Assembly: GCA_036340635.1 (NCBI GenBank)
Contig: JAYYYF010000017.1
Span: forward strand, 1 to 64,000
Length of the DNA: 64,000 nt
Origin: GCA-002728855 sp036340635
GTDB taxonomy: Bacteria > Bacteroidota > Bacteroidia > Flavobacteriales > Flavobacteriaceae
Direction of reading: 5' to 3'
This document shows positions 52,627 to 62,301 of the stretch, one piece after another. Made by a program: the position numbers and the translations under genes. Each line of letters opens with the position of its first letter. The stretch's first letter is position 1. Under the pieces are notes generated by a model. It searched no databases, was not told the DNA's origin, and worked only from the letters and a program-made list of their open reading frames with translations.

Positions 52627-54279
52627 TTGATTACAAGTTTAAGTATAAAAAATTATGCTTTAATAGAAAGTCTACAAGTCGATTTCTCAGAAGGAATGAC
52701 TTGTATAACTGGGGAAACAGGTGCTGGCAAATCTATTCTTTTAGGGGCTTTAAATTTAATTTTAGGTAAAAGAGCAGATTTGACATTGCTTAAGGATCCT
52801 CAAAAAAAATGTATTGTAGAAGGTTCATTTAATTTAGAAGGTTATGATTTGGTTAACTTTTTTGAAGAAAAAAGTTTAGATTATGACACTGAAACTATTA
52901 TAAGAAGGGAAATTTCATCTATTGGAAAGTCAAGAGCTTTTATTAATGATACTCCTGTAAATCTAGATACACTTAATCTTTTTGGTCAGTATTTAATAGA
53001 TGTACATTCTCAAAATGAAAATGAGATAATGCTTAACTCTGATTATCAAATGTTAGTTCTTGATTTTTTTGCTAAAAATCAGAAGCTTTCAAATAAATAT
53101 AGATTTAAGTTTAAAGAATATCGATCTTTAATTACCAAACTTGAAGAAATTGAGTCTTCTCAAGAAAAATTATCTGAAAATATTGACTACAAAGCTTTTC
53201 TTTACAAGGAACTCGAGAAGATAGATTTGTCTGATAATATCCAAACTTTAATGGAAGAGAAGGTAAGTTTTCTTTCTAACATTGAAGATTTTAAACTCTC
53301 TATTTTAGAAGGTATTGAACTTATTGAGGCAGAAAACATTGGATTATTAACTCAAATCTCATCTTTAAATTCACTTTTGAATAAGTTTTCAGAAAAATCT
53401 TCAAACTTCAAAAGCCTTTCTGCTAGGGTTTCAAGTATTTCATATGATTTAATGGATATTTTGACTGAATTAAGATCATCTTTGGATGAAGCTGAGAGCA
53501 ATCCTGGAGAATTAAAGGATTTGGAATTACAATTAGATTTAATTTATTCATTGTACAAAAAACACAAAGTCAATAGTGCAAAAGATTTAATTTTAATTAA
53601 GGATAATCTTTTTAAAGAAATAAACTCCTTTGAAAACTTTGACAAGAATATTAATGAGTTAAAGTCTCTAAAAGATAGATGTGAAAGTGAATTGAATGCA
53701 TTATCAATTGAAATACATAAAAATAGAATTAATGCAATTCCAATTTTAATTAAGGAACTAAAAGTTTTACTAGGAAAAATGGGAATGAAAAACTCAAAAT
53801 TTAAAATTAATATGATTCAAAGTGAAAGCTTTTTGAAAAATGGCAAGGAAATTATAGAATTTATGTTTTCAGCTAATAAAGGATCAAAATTTAGCCCTTT
53901 AAGGAAGGTTGTTTCTGGTGGTGAGCTCTCTAGAATAATTCTTTCAATGAAGAGCATTTTGGCTCAATATAAAAAATTACCTACGATTATATTTGATGAA
54001 ATAGATTCAGGTGTTTCAGGTATTATTTCTAATGGATTAGCTGATGTTATGTTTGATATGTCAAGAAAAATGCAAGTATTAACGATTACTCATTCACCGC
54101 AAATAGCCTCAAAAGGGAATGTTCATTTTAGTATTTATAAAGAAATTTCAGATAACTCGACAGTTACTAAATTAAAAAATCTGAATAATAAAGAAAGGAT
54201 AAAAGAAATTGCTTTTATGTTGTCAGGTAAAAAAATAACCAACTCAGCACTAGAACATGCAAAACAATTACTCAATTAA
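52627..54279 (+). CDS. recN: DNA repair protein RecN
   Basis: An SMC-like ATPase for double-strand break repair, 550 residues. Walker A is GETGAGKS (29-36); a long coiled-coil middle follows (about 150-360), then the ABC-type signature VSGGELSRIILSMK and Walker B TIIFDEIDSGVSG. The start is TTG at 52627, giving MITSLSIKNYALIESL, the normal N-terminus; no ATG occurs before the P-loop region. It is 36 bp after porD. Confidence 0.96.
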   Translation: MITSLSIKNYALIESLQVDFSEGMTCITGETGAGKSILLGALNLILGKRADLTLLKDPQKKCIVEGSFNLEGYDLVNFFEEKSLDYDTETIIRREISSIGKSRAFINDTPVNLDTLNLFGQYLIDVHSQNENEIMLNSDYQMLVLDFFAKNQKLSNKYRFKFKEYRSLITKLEEIESSQEKLSENIDYKAFLYKELEKIDLSDNIQTLMEEKVSFLSNIEDFKLSILEGIELIEAENIGLLTQISSLNSLLNKFSEKSSNFKSLSARVSSISYDLMDILTELRSSLDEAESNPGELKDLELQLDLIYSLYKKHKVNSAKDLILIKDNLFKEINSFENFDKNINELKSLKDRCESELNALSIEIHKNRINAIPILIKELKVLLGKMGMKNSKFKINMIQSESFLKNGKEIIEFMFSANKGSKFSPLRKVVSGGELSRIILSMKSILAQYKKLPTIIFDEIDSGVSGIISNGLADVMFDMSRKMQVLTITHSPQIASKGNVHFSIYKEISDNSTVTKLKNLNNKERIKEIAFMLSGKKITNSALEHAKQLLN

Positions 54280-54282
54280 CTT

Positions 54283-54290
54283 TATCTTTG
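54283..54290 (+). promoter_or_regulatory. -7 box for fabI
   Basis: TATCTTTG, a perfect TAnnTTTG match, between the recN stop and the fabI ATG (20 bases downstream). No clear TTG lies at the -33 position. Confidence 0.35.
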
Positions 54291-54309
54291 TTCTAATTAA
54301 TAAAAATAT

Positions 54310-55128
54310 ATGTTTCATAAAATATTAGAAGGTAAAAGAGGAATTATATTTGGGGCTCTTGATGAAATGTCAATTGCTTGGAAAACTGCTGAGGCAGTAA
54401 AATTAGCTGGTGGAGAATTTGTTTTAACAAATGCTCCAGTTGCTCTTAGAATGGGAAAAATAGATGAGCTGGCAAAAAAAACTGATTCCGAGATATTCCC
54501 TGCAGACGTAACAAAAGAGGATGACCTTAATAAACTTGTTGAATTTACTCTCAATCATTTTAATTCAAAACTTGATTTTGTTTTACATTCAGTTGGCATG
54601 TCAATTAATGTTAGAAAAGGAAAACATTACACAGATTTAAATTATGATTGGATGGCTAAAGGATCTGATGTTTCAGCTGTTTCATTTCATAAACTTATGC
54701 AGACGCTCTTTAAAAAGGATGCTATGAATAAATGGGGAAGCATAATTGCGTTGTCCTATATAGCAGCACAACGAATTTTCCCTAATTATAATGACATGGC
54801 TGACAATAAAGCCCTTTTAGAATCTATTGCTAGAAGTTTTGGTTATTTTTTTGGGAAATCAAAACAAGTTAGGGTAAACACTATTTCTCAGTCACCTACT
54901 ATTACAACTGCAGGTAAAGGAGTTAAAGGATTTAACCAATTTATTAATTTTTCTAAAAAACTATCACCCTTAGGAAACGCATCTGCCAAGGATTGTGCAG
55001 ATTATATAGTAGTAATGTTTTCAGATTATACGAGGAAAGTTACCCTTCAGAACCTTTACAATGATGGCGGATATTCAAGTGTTGGTGTTAGTGAAGAAAT
55101 CTTGGATTTGCTTGAAGACAAGAGTTAA
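54310..55128 (+). CDS. fabI: Enoyl-acyl carrier protein reductase (NADH), FabI type
   Basis: Last reduction in each fatty-acid elongation cycle. The 272-residue SDR protein has KRGIIFGALDEMSIAW, LHSVGMSINVR (SV/SIN replaces the usual SIA), and the FabI-specific catalytic pair Tyr160/Lys167 in PNYNDMADNK plus Tyr150 in LSYIAAQ. LYNDGGYSSVGV near the end matches the substrate loop. Likely triclosan-class target, from family knowledge. It starts a fabI-YbbR-coaE group. Confidence 0.95.
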   Translation: MFHKILEGKRGIIFGALDEMSIAWKTAEAVKLAGGEFVLTNAPVALRMGKIDELAKKTDSEIFPADVTKEDDLNKLVEFTLNHFNSKLDFVLHSVGMSINVRKGKHYTDLNYDWMAKGSDVSAVSFHKLMQTLFKKDAMNKWGSIIALSYIAAQRIFPNYNDMADNKALLESIARSFGYFFGKSKQVRVNTISQSPTITTAGKGVKGFNQFINFSKKLSPLGNASAKDCADYIVVMFSDYTRKVTLQNLYNDGGYSSVGVSEEILDLLEDKS

Positions 55129-55151
55129 TAGCAAGATTTAAACATGATGTC

Positions 55152-56117
55152 ATGTCAAATTATGTTTGGGTATTGAAAAAAATTTATGAATATATTCCTA
55201 GAAGGAGTCAACTTAAATTTGTCTTACTGTTTGTTTTTATTTCGCTATTCCTTTGGACTTTCACTAAATTATCTAATGAGCAAACTGCGAAGGTTACTTT
55301 TCCTGTAAAATTTACAGAAACCCCTGATTTAATAATTATTGAGGATTCTGCAGAAACTAAAATTAGTTTAACGCTTACATCTTCTGGATTAGACCTTTTT
55401 CTTTATTCTTTTAAAAAATACATAAAACTCAATCTTTCTAGTGCTTCATTTAATAAGGGTACTGGCGTCATAGATCTTTACAAGCAAAAATTCCAAGTTC
55501 AAAAACAACTATACGAAGGAACAATTATAAATGACATAGATCCTCTTTTAATTGAATTTGATTATTCAACTTTAGGCAGAAAGAAAGTAGAAGTTGTTCC
55601 CGATATTAACCTAAGTTTCCTCTCAGGTTATGATAAATTTAACGATTTGAAGATTAAACCTGATAGTATTTTTATTTCTGGTCCACTTTCAATAATAGAT
55701 ACTCTTAAAAAAATCCCTACGGTTTCGATTAAATATGAGAATATAAATAAAGATGTTAATGATTATGTAAAACTGTTTCAAATTAATCCACTGTTAAAAT
55801 ATCAAACGGAATTTGTAAATATTGATTTTTCTGTGAAAAAATTTACTGAAAAAAGTTTAATCGTTCCAATAAATATTATAAATCTTCCTGATAGTTTATC
55901 TATAAGACTTTTCCCACAAGTTGTAGAAGTTTCTTTTTCAATTCCTCTGGAGAAGGCTGAACTAATTAATTCTAATAATTTTTCCTTTACTTGTGATTAC
56001 TTGTCATCTGATTTTGGGAAAAAGGATATTTTGATAATAGACTTAGTTGATAAACCGAAAACAGCAAATAGAGTCAAGTGGGAGCCGAAGTATGTTAATT
56101 ATTTAATTCGAGAATGA
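55152..56117 (+). CDS. YbbR-like domain protein
   Basis: A 321-residue protein with an N-terminal membrane helix (about 22-40, LKFVLLFVFISLFLWTFTKL) and extracytoplasmic YbbR-type beta repeats (VTFPVKF, KVEVVPDINLSFLSGY, IKPDSIFISGPLSIID). In Firmicutes YbbR (CdaR) controls the cyclic-di-AMP cyclase CdaA; no cyclase gene is adjacent here and that role is not claimed. Location between fabI and coaE fits Bacteroidota gene order. Its stop overlaps the coaE ATG by 4 bp. Confidence 0.82.
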   Translation: MSNYVWVLKKIYEYIPRRSQLKFVLLFVFISLFLWTFTKLSNEQTAKVTFPVKFTETPDLIIIEDSAETKISLTLTSSGLDLFLYSFKKYIKLNLSSASFNKGTGVIDLYKQKFQVQKQLYEGTIINDIDPLLIEFDYSTLGRKKVEVVPDINLSFLSGYDKFNDLKIKPDSIFISGPLSIIDTLKKIPTVSIKYENINKDVNDYVKLFQINPLLKYQTEFVNIDFSVKKFTEKSLIVPINIINLPDSLSIRLFPQVVEVSFSIPLEKAELINSNNFSFTCDYLSSDFGKKDILIIDLVDKPKTANRVKWEPKYVNYLIRE

Positions 56118-56698
56118 AAATTATAGGGATTACTGGCGGGATTGGATCTGGTAAAACTAAGGCGTTAAGTTTTTTTAAATCTAGAAATATACCGTGTTAT
56201 GAAGCCGATATAAGAGCTAAAAGTCTAATGAATTCTAATCCTGAATTAGTAAAGACAATTAAATCATTTTTTGGAGATGAGATATATGATAAATCGGGTC
56301 TAAATAATAAGATGCTAGCAAAAATTGTTTTTGAAGACAGGAATTTATTGAAGAATTTAAATGATTCTGTCCATCCTTTTGTTAGATCTGATTTTAATAG
56401 GTTTGTTAGTAAACAGAAATCTAATATAGTTGTTCATGAATCTGCTATATTATTTGAACATGGATTGCAGAAATATTTTGATAAGATTATTTTATTAATT
56501 ACTCCGATTGAAATTCGTATACAACGTTTAATTAAAAGAGATAGTCTTTCTTTAGATGAGGTATACAAAAGAATAGATAATCAAATGGGAGATAAGGAAA
56601 AAATTTCATTGGCTGATTATGTTGTTAAAAATTTGGATTGGGAAGATACCATAATGCAACTAGATAAAATTTATTCTGAAGTTCTAGGTTTAGTTTAG
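56114..56698 (+). CDS. coaE: Dephospho-CoA kinase
   Basis: Final step of CoA synthesis. The 194-residue P-loop kinase starts with IIGITGGIGSGKT (Walker A 8-15), has YEADIRAK, ESAILFEHGLQKYFDKIILLI and RIDNQMGDKEK. Overlap of 4 bp with the YbbR-like gene. Confidence 0.96.
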   Translation: MKIIGITGGIGSGKTKALSFFKSRNIPCYEADIRAKSLMNSNPELVKTIKSFFGDEIYDKSGLNNKMLAKIVFEDRNLLKNLNDSVHPFVRSDFNRFVSKQKSNIVVHESAILFEHGLQKYFDKIILLITPIEIRIQRLIKRDSLSLDEVYKRIDNQMGDKEKISLADYVVKNLDWEDTIMQLDKIYSEVLGLV

Positions 56699-56758
56699 CT
56701 CGTCATTTTTTTCGAAATTTGTATTGTTAAATTATCTAGTTGATATTTTAAATTAATA

Positions 56759-58345
56759 ATGAAGAAAAACTTTTATTTGGTTTTGGTTGGTTTAATGATA
56801 GCTTCTCTTTTAGCTATCATATTAGTTCAAGTTTACTGGACCTATTCGGCCTGGAAGAATAAGGAAGAAGAATTTTCTTTAGCAGTAAGTCAATCTTTAA
56901 GGACAGTTTCTGCCCAGGTACAAGACGCAGAAATTGCTGACTACATTTATGCCTTTGAAAAATTAATTGATTCAGTGGGGGTCCCTGACGAGTCAAATTA
57001 TACAGATATTTTTCTTTTCATGGATGAAAATGTGAGCAGTAATTTAACATCTTTTTATGCCTATGGAATTTTGGAGGAAGATTATAACGTTGACTTATCA
57101 GGGATTGATCTAAATATAGAGAATGAAGAGGGTATTAAGGATCTCAAACAAGTTAAAACGACTACAATATTAACTAATGATCAAATATTTAATCGTGAAA
57201 ACAAATTTGCCTCTTCGATAAACAAATTAAAATCAGTAGAAAGAATAAATATTTTTGATCAAGTAAAATATCGTTCTGCATTTTTAGATTACTCTTCAAC
57301 CATTCCTATACATAGAAGAGTTAGTTCAGTTGAATTGAAAGCTTTATTAGATACAGAATTAGGCGCAAAGAACATCAATACAAGATTTGAGTTTGGTATA
57401 TATAACAATGGTTTAGCAACTAAAATAAAGTCTAATAATTATTTGGAGTTACAAACGGGACCAAAGTATCAAACCCCTATTTTTATAAACGATGAAGGTA
57501 ATAGTCCATATATGCTAGTTGTTTCATTTCCCGAAAAGGACAAATATGTTTTTTCATCAATTATTAGCGTTGCTGGACTTTCTATACTTTTAACTCTTTT
57601 TGTACTTGTAGTATCTACAACTGCAATTTATCAAATTGTTCGTCAGAAAAAGATTTCTGAAATAAAATCAGACTTTATAAATAATATGTCTCATGAATTT
57701 AAAACTCCCATAGCTACAATTGGTTTAGCATTAGATGCAATTAAAAATCCAAAAACATTAGGTAAAAATGCAAAAGTTAAAGATTATATTAAAGTTATAA
57801 AGGAAGAAAACAACCGGATGTTGTCTCAGGTAGAAGATATATTACTTATGTCTCAACTTGACAAAGGTCTTTTGCCGATCAAAATGAACAATGTAAATAT
57901 TAATGAAGTCATTAGAAATTCAATTCATCATGTAAATCTAATTCTGAAAAGCAAAAAAGGAGAGATAGATGTGGAATATAATGCAGATCAATCTCATTTA
58001 ATTGCAAATTTTGACCATTTAACAAATGTGCTTGTTAATATATTAGACAATGCTTTAAAATACTCGGTAAATGTTCCAAAAATAAAAATTAGGACTTATA
58101 ACTCCCCGGGTTTTCTTAAATTGACTATAGAAGATAATGGGATTGGAATGGATATCCCTACAAAGAGAATGGTTTTTGATAAGTTTTATCGTAAAGAAAC
58201 TGGAAATATTCACGATATAAAGGGTCATGGCCTAGGCTTAAGTTACGTTAAAAAAATTATAGAAATTCATAAGGGAGAAATTGAATTGAAAAGTAAGATT
58301 AAAGAAGGGACTAAATTTGTTATAAAATTGCCGCAAAATAAATGA
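56759..58345 (+). CDS. Membrane sensor histidine kinase
   Basis: A 528-residue kinase. Two membrane helices (about 5-28 and 276-298) bracket a 250-residue periplasmic sensor region with no recognised domain. The HisKA segment has the phosphorylated His312 in NNMSHEFKTPIATIGLALDA; the ATPase domain has NILDNALKYS, IEDNGIGM and GHGLGLSYVKKII. It is paired with the response regulator immediately downstream (4-bp overlap). The layout recalls RprX/RprY of Bacteroides; I cannot name the signal. Confidence 0.9.
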   Translation: MKKNFYLVLVGLMIASLLAIILVQVYWTYSAWKNKEEEFSLAVSQSLRTVSAQVQDAEIADYIYAFEKLIDSVGVPDESNYTDIFLFMDENVSSNLTSFYAYGILEEDYNVDLSGIDLNIENEEGIKDLKQVKTTTILTNDQIFNRENKFASSINKLKSVERINIFDQVKYRSAFLDYSSTIPIHRRVSSVELKALLDTELGAKNINTRFEFGIYNNGLATKIKSNNYLELQTGPKYQTPIFINDEGNSPYMLVVSFPEKDKYVFSSIISVAGLSILLTLFVLVVSTTAIYQIVRQKKISEIKSDFINNMSHEFKTPIATIGLALDAIKNPKTLGKNAKVKDYIKVIKEENNRMLSQVEDILLMSQLDKGLLPIKMNNVNINEVIRNSIHHVNLILKSKKGEIDVEYNADQSHLIANFDHLTNVLVNILDNALKYSVNVPKIKIRTYNSPGFLKLTIEDNGIGMDIPTKRMVFDKFYRKETGNIHDIKGHGLGLSYVKKIIEIHKGEIELKSKIKEGTKFVIKLPQNK

Positions 58346-59043
58346 AGAATAAAGCAAAAAAAATATTGATAGTTGAAGATGATTATAATTTTGGTAGTAT
58401 ACTAAAAGACTATTTAATCCTTAATGATTACGACGCAACACTTGCTAAAAATGGTATAGAGGGATATGAGAAATTTTTAAACGAAGACTATGATCTTTGT
58501 ATACTAGACATTATGATGCCCTACAAAGATGGCTTTACTTTAGCCAAAGAAATCCGTGAAAAAAAAGAGAATTTGCCAATAATTTTTCTAACTGCGAAGA
58601 CACTAAAAGAAGATATTTTGAGAGGATTTAAAATCGGAGCAGATGATTATCTAACCAAACCTTTTGATTCTGAGGTTCTTTTAGCTAAAATTAAAGCTAT
58701 TCTTAAAAGAAGAATTCTTATTGAAGTTCCAGAAGTTGAAGAATTTAAATTTACAATTGGAAAATTTGATTTTAACTCAAAATTAAGATTGTTGTCCCAT
58801 GGATCGGATGAACCAATAAAATTATCCCCAAAGGAAAGTCAGTTACTCCGCTTATTAATTTTATATAAAAATGATTTATTACCAAGAAATATAGCGTTAA
58901 GTAAGATTTGGCGTGACGAAAGTTATTTTACTTCTAGAAGTATGGATGTTTACATAGCTAAACTTAGGAAAATTTTGGAAACAGATGAAAATATTCAGAT
59001 TTTAAATGTCCATGGCGAAGGATTTAGGTTAATAATACAATAG
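58342..59043 (+). CDS. OmpR-family response regulator
   Basis: A 233-residue regulator. The receiver has IVEDDYNFG (10-18), the phosphoacceptor Asp56 in CILDIMMPYKDG, and LTKPF near 105; the C-terminal winged helix contains LSPKESQLLRLLI and SMDVYIAKLRKIL, the OmpR/PhoB DNA-binding pattern. Paired with the upstream kinase. It ends just before the convergent xerD gene. RprY-like by context. Confidence 0.93.
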   Translation: MKNKAKKILIVEDDYNFGSILKDYLILNDYDATLAKNGIEGYEKFLNEDYDLCILDIMMPYKDGFTLAKEIREKKENLPIIFLTAKTLKEDILRGFKIGADDYLTKPFDSEVLLAKIKAILKRRILIEVPEVEEFKFTIGKFDFNSKLRLLSHGSDEPIKLSPKESQLLRLLILYKNDLLPRNIALSKIWRDESYFTSRSMDVYIAKLRKILETDENIQILNVHGEGFRLIIQ

Positions 59044-59045
59044 AA

Positions 59046-59942
59046 TTAGTTTCTTGGGTGATGTTTAATTAAAACTTTTTTTAAGTATTTATTATCAAGG
59101 TGTGTATATATTTCCGTGGTAGTTATACTTTCATGCCCCATCATTATCTGAATAACCTTTAAGTCAGCACCATTTTCAAGTAGATGTGTGGCAAATGAGT
59201 GTCTGAAGGTATGCGGGCTAATTTTCTTTTTAATTCCAGAAGTTTTCACAATATTTTTTATGATTAAAAAAATCATTTCACGAGAAATTTTATTACCTCT
59301 TCTATTCAAAAAAAGAACATCGGAATCAGTTGATAATATATTAAGTTTTGATCGATATTTTTTAATATACAGTTTAATATATTTTTTCGAATAATTTCCC
59401 AAGGGCACTAATCTCTCTTTTCTTCCTTTACCAATTACCTTAATTAGATTTTCCTTGAAAAAAATATTTGATATATTTAAATTAATTAACTCACTAACTC
59501 TTAATCCACTTCCGTAGAGTGTCTCAACTATTGCTCTATTACGGTACCCTAGGAAATTATTTAAATAGATTTTTGACATTATTAATTCAATCTCTTTTAA
59601 GCTAATTATTTCAGGAAGTTTTCTGCCTAATTTTGGACTTTCAATTAATTCGACAGGTGAAGTTTTAATATATTTTTCAAAAACTAAAAAGTTGAAAAAG
59701 CTTTTTAACCCAGAAATTCTTCTTGCTTGTGTAAATGGACTATTTATTTTAGACTGTGTATATATAAATTCTTTTATAGTTTCTTTTGAACAGTTTTCAG
59801 GGATTTCATTAATACGATTCTTTTGAATAAAATGTTTTAATTCATTAATATCAATTAAATAATTTTTGATTGAGTTTTCCGAAAGGCCTCGTTCTATTTT
59901 CATGTAATGACTAAAATCATTTATGTTATTTTTCCAGCTCAA
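59046..59942 (-). CDS. xerD: Site-specific tyrosine recombinase XerD-type
   Basis: A 298-residue recombinase with the complete active site: Arg148 (YGSGLRVSEL), Lys172, His244/Arg247 (HTFRHSFATHLL), His270 (MMGHESITTT) and Tyr279. The N-terminal SAM-like core-binding domain is intact. The start is TTG at 59942 (MSWKNN), required to keep the N-terminus. Length and C-terminal SITTTEIYTHL fit XerD for chromosome-dimer resolution rather than an integrase. No phage gene or attachment site is adjacent. Confidence 0.92.
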   Translation of the reverse strand: MSWKNNINDFSHYMKIERGLSENSIKNYLIDINELKHFIQKNRINEIPENCSKETIKEFIYTQSKINSPFTQARRISGLKSFFNFLVFEKYIKTSPVELIESPKLGRKLPEIISLKEIELIMSKIYLNNFLGYRNRAIVETLYGSGLRVSELINLNISNIFFKENLIKVIGKGRKERLVPLGNYSKKYIKLYIKKYRSKLNILSTDSDVLFLNRRGNKISREMIFLIIKNIVKTSGIKKKISPHTFRHSFATHLLENGADLKVIQIMMGHESITTTEIYTHLDNKYLKKVLIKHHPRN

Positions 59943-60042
59943 TTTTAAAGTTTATAGTTTTATGATCGTTTGATATACGTAAAATTAAAAAGGATGTCAT
60001 TATCACCAGCATTTTTTTAATTAATTTAGCCTAAAAAGTGTT

Positions 60043-60471
60043 ATGCGCATATGTATTATTAATGGTCCTAACCTAAATTTATTAGGAGTTAGAGAACCTG
60101 AAATTTATGGGAATAAAAATTTTGAAACATTTTATAAAGAGCTAAAAAAAAGCTACCCAAATGTTGAATTTGTATATTTCCAGTCTAATATTGAAGGAGA
60201 AATAATTGATTGTCTTCAGAAGGAGGGATTCTGTTGTGATGGCATTTTGCTTAACGCTGCAGGATACACCCATACATCTGTTGGTATAGCTGACGCGATT
60301 AAATCTATTGATTCACCTGTAATTGAAATCCATATTTCAAACACTTTTTCTAGAGAAGATTTTAGACACAAGTCTTATATTACTCCTGTAGCAAAAGGAA
60401 TCATAGCAGGTTTTGGTTTAAATAGTTATAAGTTAGGTGTTGAGAGCATTCTGTCTTTCAAAGATGGATAA
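60043..60471 (+). CDS. aroQ: 3-dehydroquinate dehydratase, type II
   Basis: Shikimate pathway step three. The 142-residue protein starts with the signature ICIINGPNLNLLGVREPEIYG (active tyrosine in EIYG) and contains LLNAAGYTHTSVGIADAI and VIEIHISN with the catalytic histidine. Its 3' end overlaps the convergent lpd gene by 14 bp. It is the only shikimate gene here. Confidence 0.96.
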   Translation: MRICIINGPNLNLLGVREPEIYGNKNFETFYKELKKSYPNVEFVYFQSNIEGEIIDCLQKEGFCCDGILLNAAGYTHTSVGIADAIKSIDSPVIEIHISNTFSREDFRHKSYITPVAKGIIAGFGLNSYKLGVESILSFKDG

Positions 60472-61846
60472 CTTCTCCATACGCATCCGCAATAGCTTCA
60501 ACTACAGCCTCGCTCATAGTTGGATGAGGATGTATAGTTTTCAACACCTCTTCACCTGTGGTTTCTAACTTACGCCCTAGAACTGCCTCGGCAATCATAT
60601 CAGTTACTCCAAGACCAATCATGTGACATCCAAGCCACTCCCCATATTTTTTATCAAAAATAACTTTAATAAAACCTTGATCATCCCCACTCGCTTTAGC
60701 TTTACCAGAAGCAGAGAATGGAAATTTTCCTACTCTAATTTCATAACCTTTTTCTTTGGCTTGATTTTCAGTTAACCCAACTGAGGCTATTTCCGGCAGA
60801 CAATAGGTGCAGCCAGGAATATTATTATAATCAATTGGTTCAACATCTTTCCCTGCTATTTTTTCAACACATAATATCCCTTCTGCAGAAGCGACATGCG
60901 CTAATGCTTGCCCTTTTGTTATATCTCCAATGGCATAGTACCCAGGAATGTTAGTTTGATAAAAATCATTTACTAATATTTTGTCTTTGTCAATAGCTAT
61001 TCCAACTTCTTCTAAACCAATGTTTTCTATATTACTTTTGATCCCTACTGCAGAGAGTAAAACATCTGCTTTTATGTTTTCTTTTTTATGAGATGATTTA
61101 ATGATTGCAGTTACTTCAGTTGATTTCTTTTTAACAGATATGACTTCACAGTTTGTTATAACTTTAATACCACTTTTTTCAAAACTTTTTTGTAATTGTT
61201 TTGAAATTTCATCGTCCTCAACTGGCACAATTCTATCCATATATTCAATTAAAGTTACTTTACTACCCATTGAATTATAGAAATAAGCAAATTCTACCCC
61301 TATAGCACCAGAACCAACTATTATAATGCTTTTAGGCTGCTTTTTAAGAGTCATTGCATCACGGTAGCCAAATATTTTATCCCCATCCTGTGGGATTGAT
61401 GGAATTTCTTTTGAGCGTGCACCAGTAGCCAAAATTATATTTTTACCTCTAAATTCTTCGCTTTTCTTTCCTTTTGTTACTTTAACAAGTTTACCTGGCA
61501 TAATTTTACCAAAACCTTCAATTATATCAATTTTATTTTTTTTCATCAAAAAATTTACTCCCTTACTCATATCATTAGCAATATTCCGACTCCTGTTAAT
61601 TACCGCACTAAAATCTTTATCATATTGCTTAACACTAATCCCATAGTCTTTAGCATGTTTTAAATAATCAAAAACTTGTGCAGATTTTAATAATGCTTTA
61701 GTTGGAATACATCCCCAATTTAGGCAAACGCCTCCAAGACTTTCTTTTTCAATCAACGCAGTTTTAAAACCTAATTGAGAAGCACGTATGGCAGTAACAT
61801 AACCACCCGGACCACTTCCAATTATAATAATATCATATTCAGTCAT
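60458..61846 (-). CDS. lpd: Dihydrolipoyl dehydrogenase
   Basis: E3 component of the 2-oxo-acid dehydrogenase complexes. The 462-residue protein has the FAD motif IIIIGSGPGGYVTAI (6-20), the redox disulfide Cys41/Cys46 in GGVCLNWGCIPTK, the NAD-binding motif IIIVGSGAIGVEFAYFY and the catalytic His in HPHPTMSE near 440. E1 and E2 genes are not present in the window. It has its own -7 box. Confidence 0.96.
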   Translation of the reverse strand: MTEYDIIIIGSGPGGYVTAIRASQLGFKTALIEKESLGGVCLNWGCIPTKALLKSAQVFDYLKHAKDYGISVKQYDKDFSAVINRSRNIANDMSKGVNFLMKKNKIDIIEGFGKIMPGKLVKVTKGKKSEEFRGKNIILATGARSKEIPSIPQDGDKIFGYRDAMTLKKQPKSIIIVGSGAIGVEFAYFYNSMGSKVTLIEYMDRIVPVEDDEISKQLQKSFEKSGIKVITNCEVISVKKKSTEVTAIIKSSHKKENIKADVLLSAVGIKSNIENIGLEEVGIAIDKDKILVNDFYQTNIPGYYAIGDITKGQALAHVASAEGILCVEKIAGKDVEPIDYNNIPGCTYCLPEIASVGLTENQAKEKGYEIRVGKFPFSASGKAKASGDDQGFIKVIFDKKYGEWLGCHMIGLGVTDMIAEAVLGRKLETTGEEVLKTIHPHPTMSEAVVEAIADAYGEVIHL

Positions 61847-61866
61847 AAATCAAAGTAAAACTATCG

Positions 61867-61874
61867 CAAATTTA
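61867..61874 (-). promoter_or_regulatory. -7 box for lpd
   Basis: Minus-strand TAAATTTG, perfect TAnnTTTG, 20 bases before the lpd ATG, in the gap after msrB. A TTG at the -33 position is not clear. Confidence 0.35.
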
Positions 61875-61887
61875 ATAAACTAAAAGT

Positions 61888-62301
61888 TTATTTCTTCTTA
61901 GTCGAAGATTCTTTTTTGAAAGATATGCTCACTGAATTTATACAATATCTTTTACCTGTATTTGTTGGTCCATCATTAAAAACATGCCCTTGATGTCCAC
62001 CACAGTTATCACAAATCACTTCAGTCCTAATCATTCCATGACTAAAATCTATCAATTCTTTAACTGAATTATCTATTGGAGAGTCAAAGCTTGGCCAGCC
62101 ACAATTACTCTTAAATTTATTTTCACTGTAAAAAAGTGCCTTCCCGCATCCAGAACAATTGTATTGTCCTTTTTCAAAATGATTATTGTATTTTCCTTTA
62201 AAAGGGAGTTCAGTGCCTTTTTTTCTAAGAATTTGATATTGCTCGGGAGAGAGAATTTCCTCCCACTCTTTTTCTGATTTTTTATTCACTTTGAGTTTCA
62301 A
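61888..62301 (-). CDS. msrB: Peptide-methionine (R)-S-oxide reductase, cytoplasmic form
   Basis: Reduces methionine-R-sulfoxide in proteins. The 137-residue protein has both zinc-binding CxxC pairs (Cys49/Cys52 in NCSGCGKA and Cys97/Cys100 in ICDNCGG), GWPSFD, and the catalytic Cys120 in GKRYCINSVSISF. There is no signal peptide. It overlaps the upstream lipoprotein paralogue by 20 bp, forming a tandem pair. Confidence 0.95.
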   Translation of the reverse strand: MKLKVNKKSEKEWEEILSPEQYQILRKKGTELPFKGKYNNHFEKGQYNCSGCGKALFYSENKFKSNCGWPSFDSPIDNSVKELIDFSHGMIRTEVICDNCGGHQGHVFNDGPTNTGKRYCINSVSISFKKESSTKKK

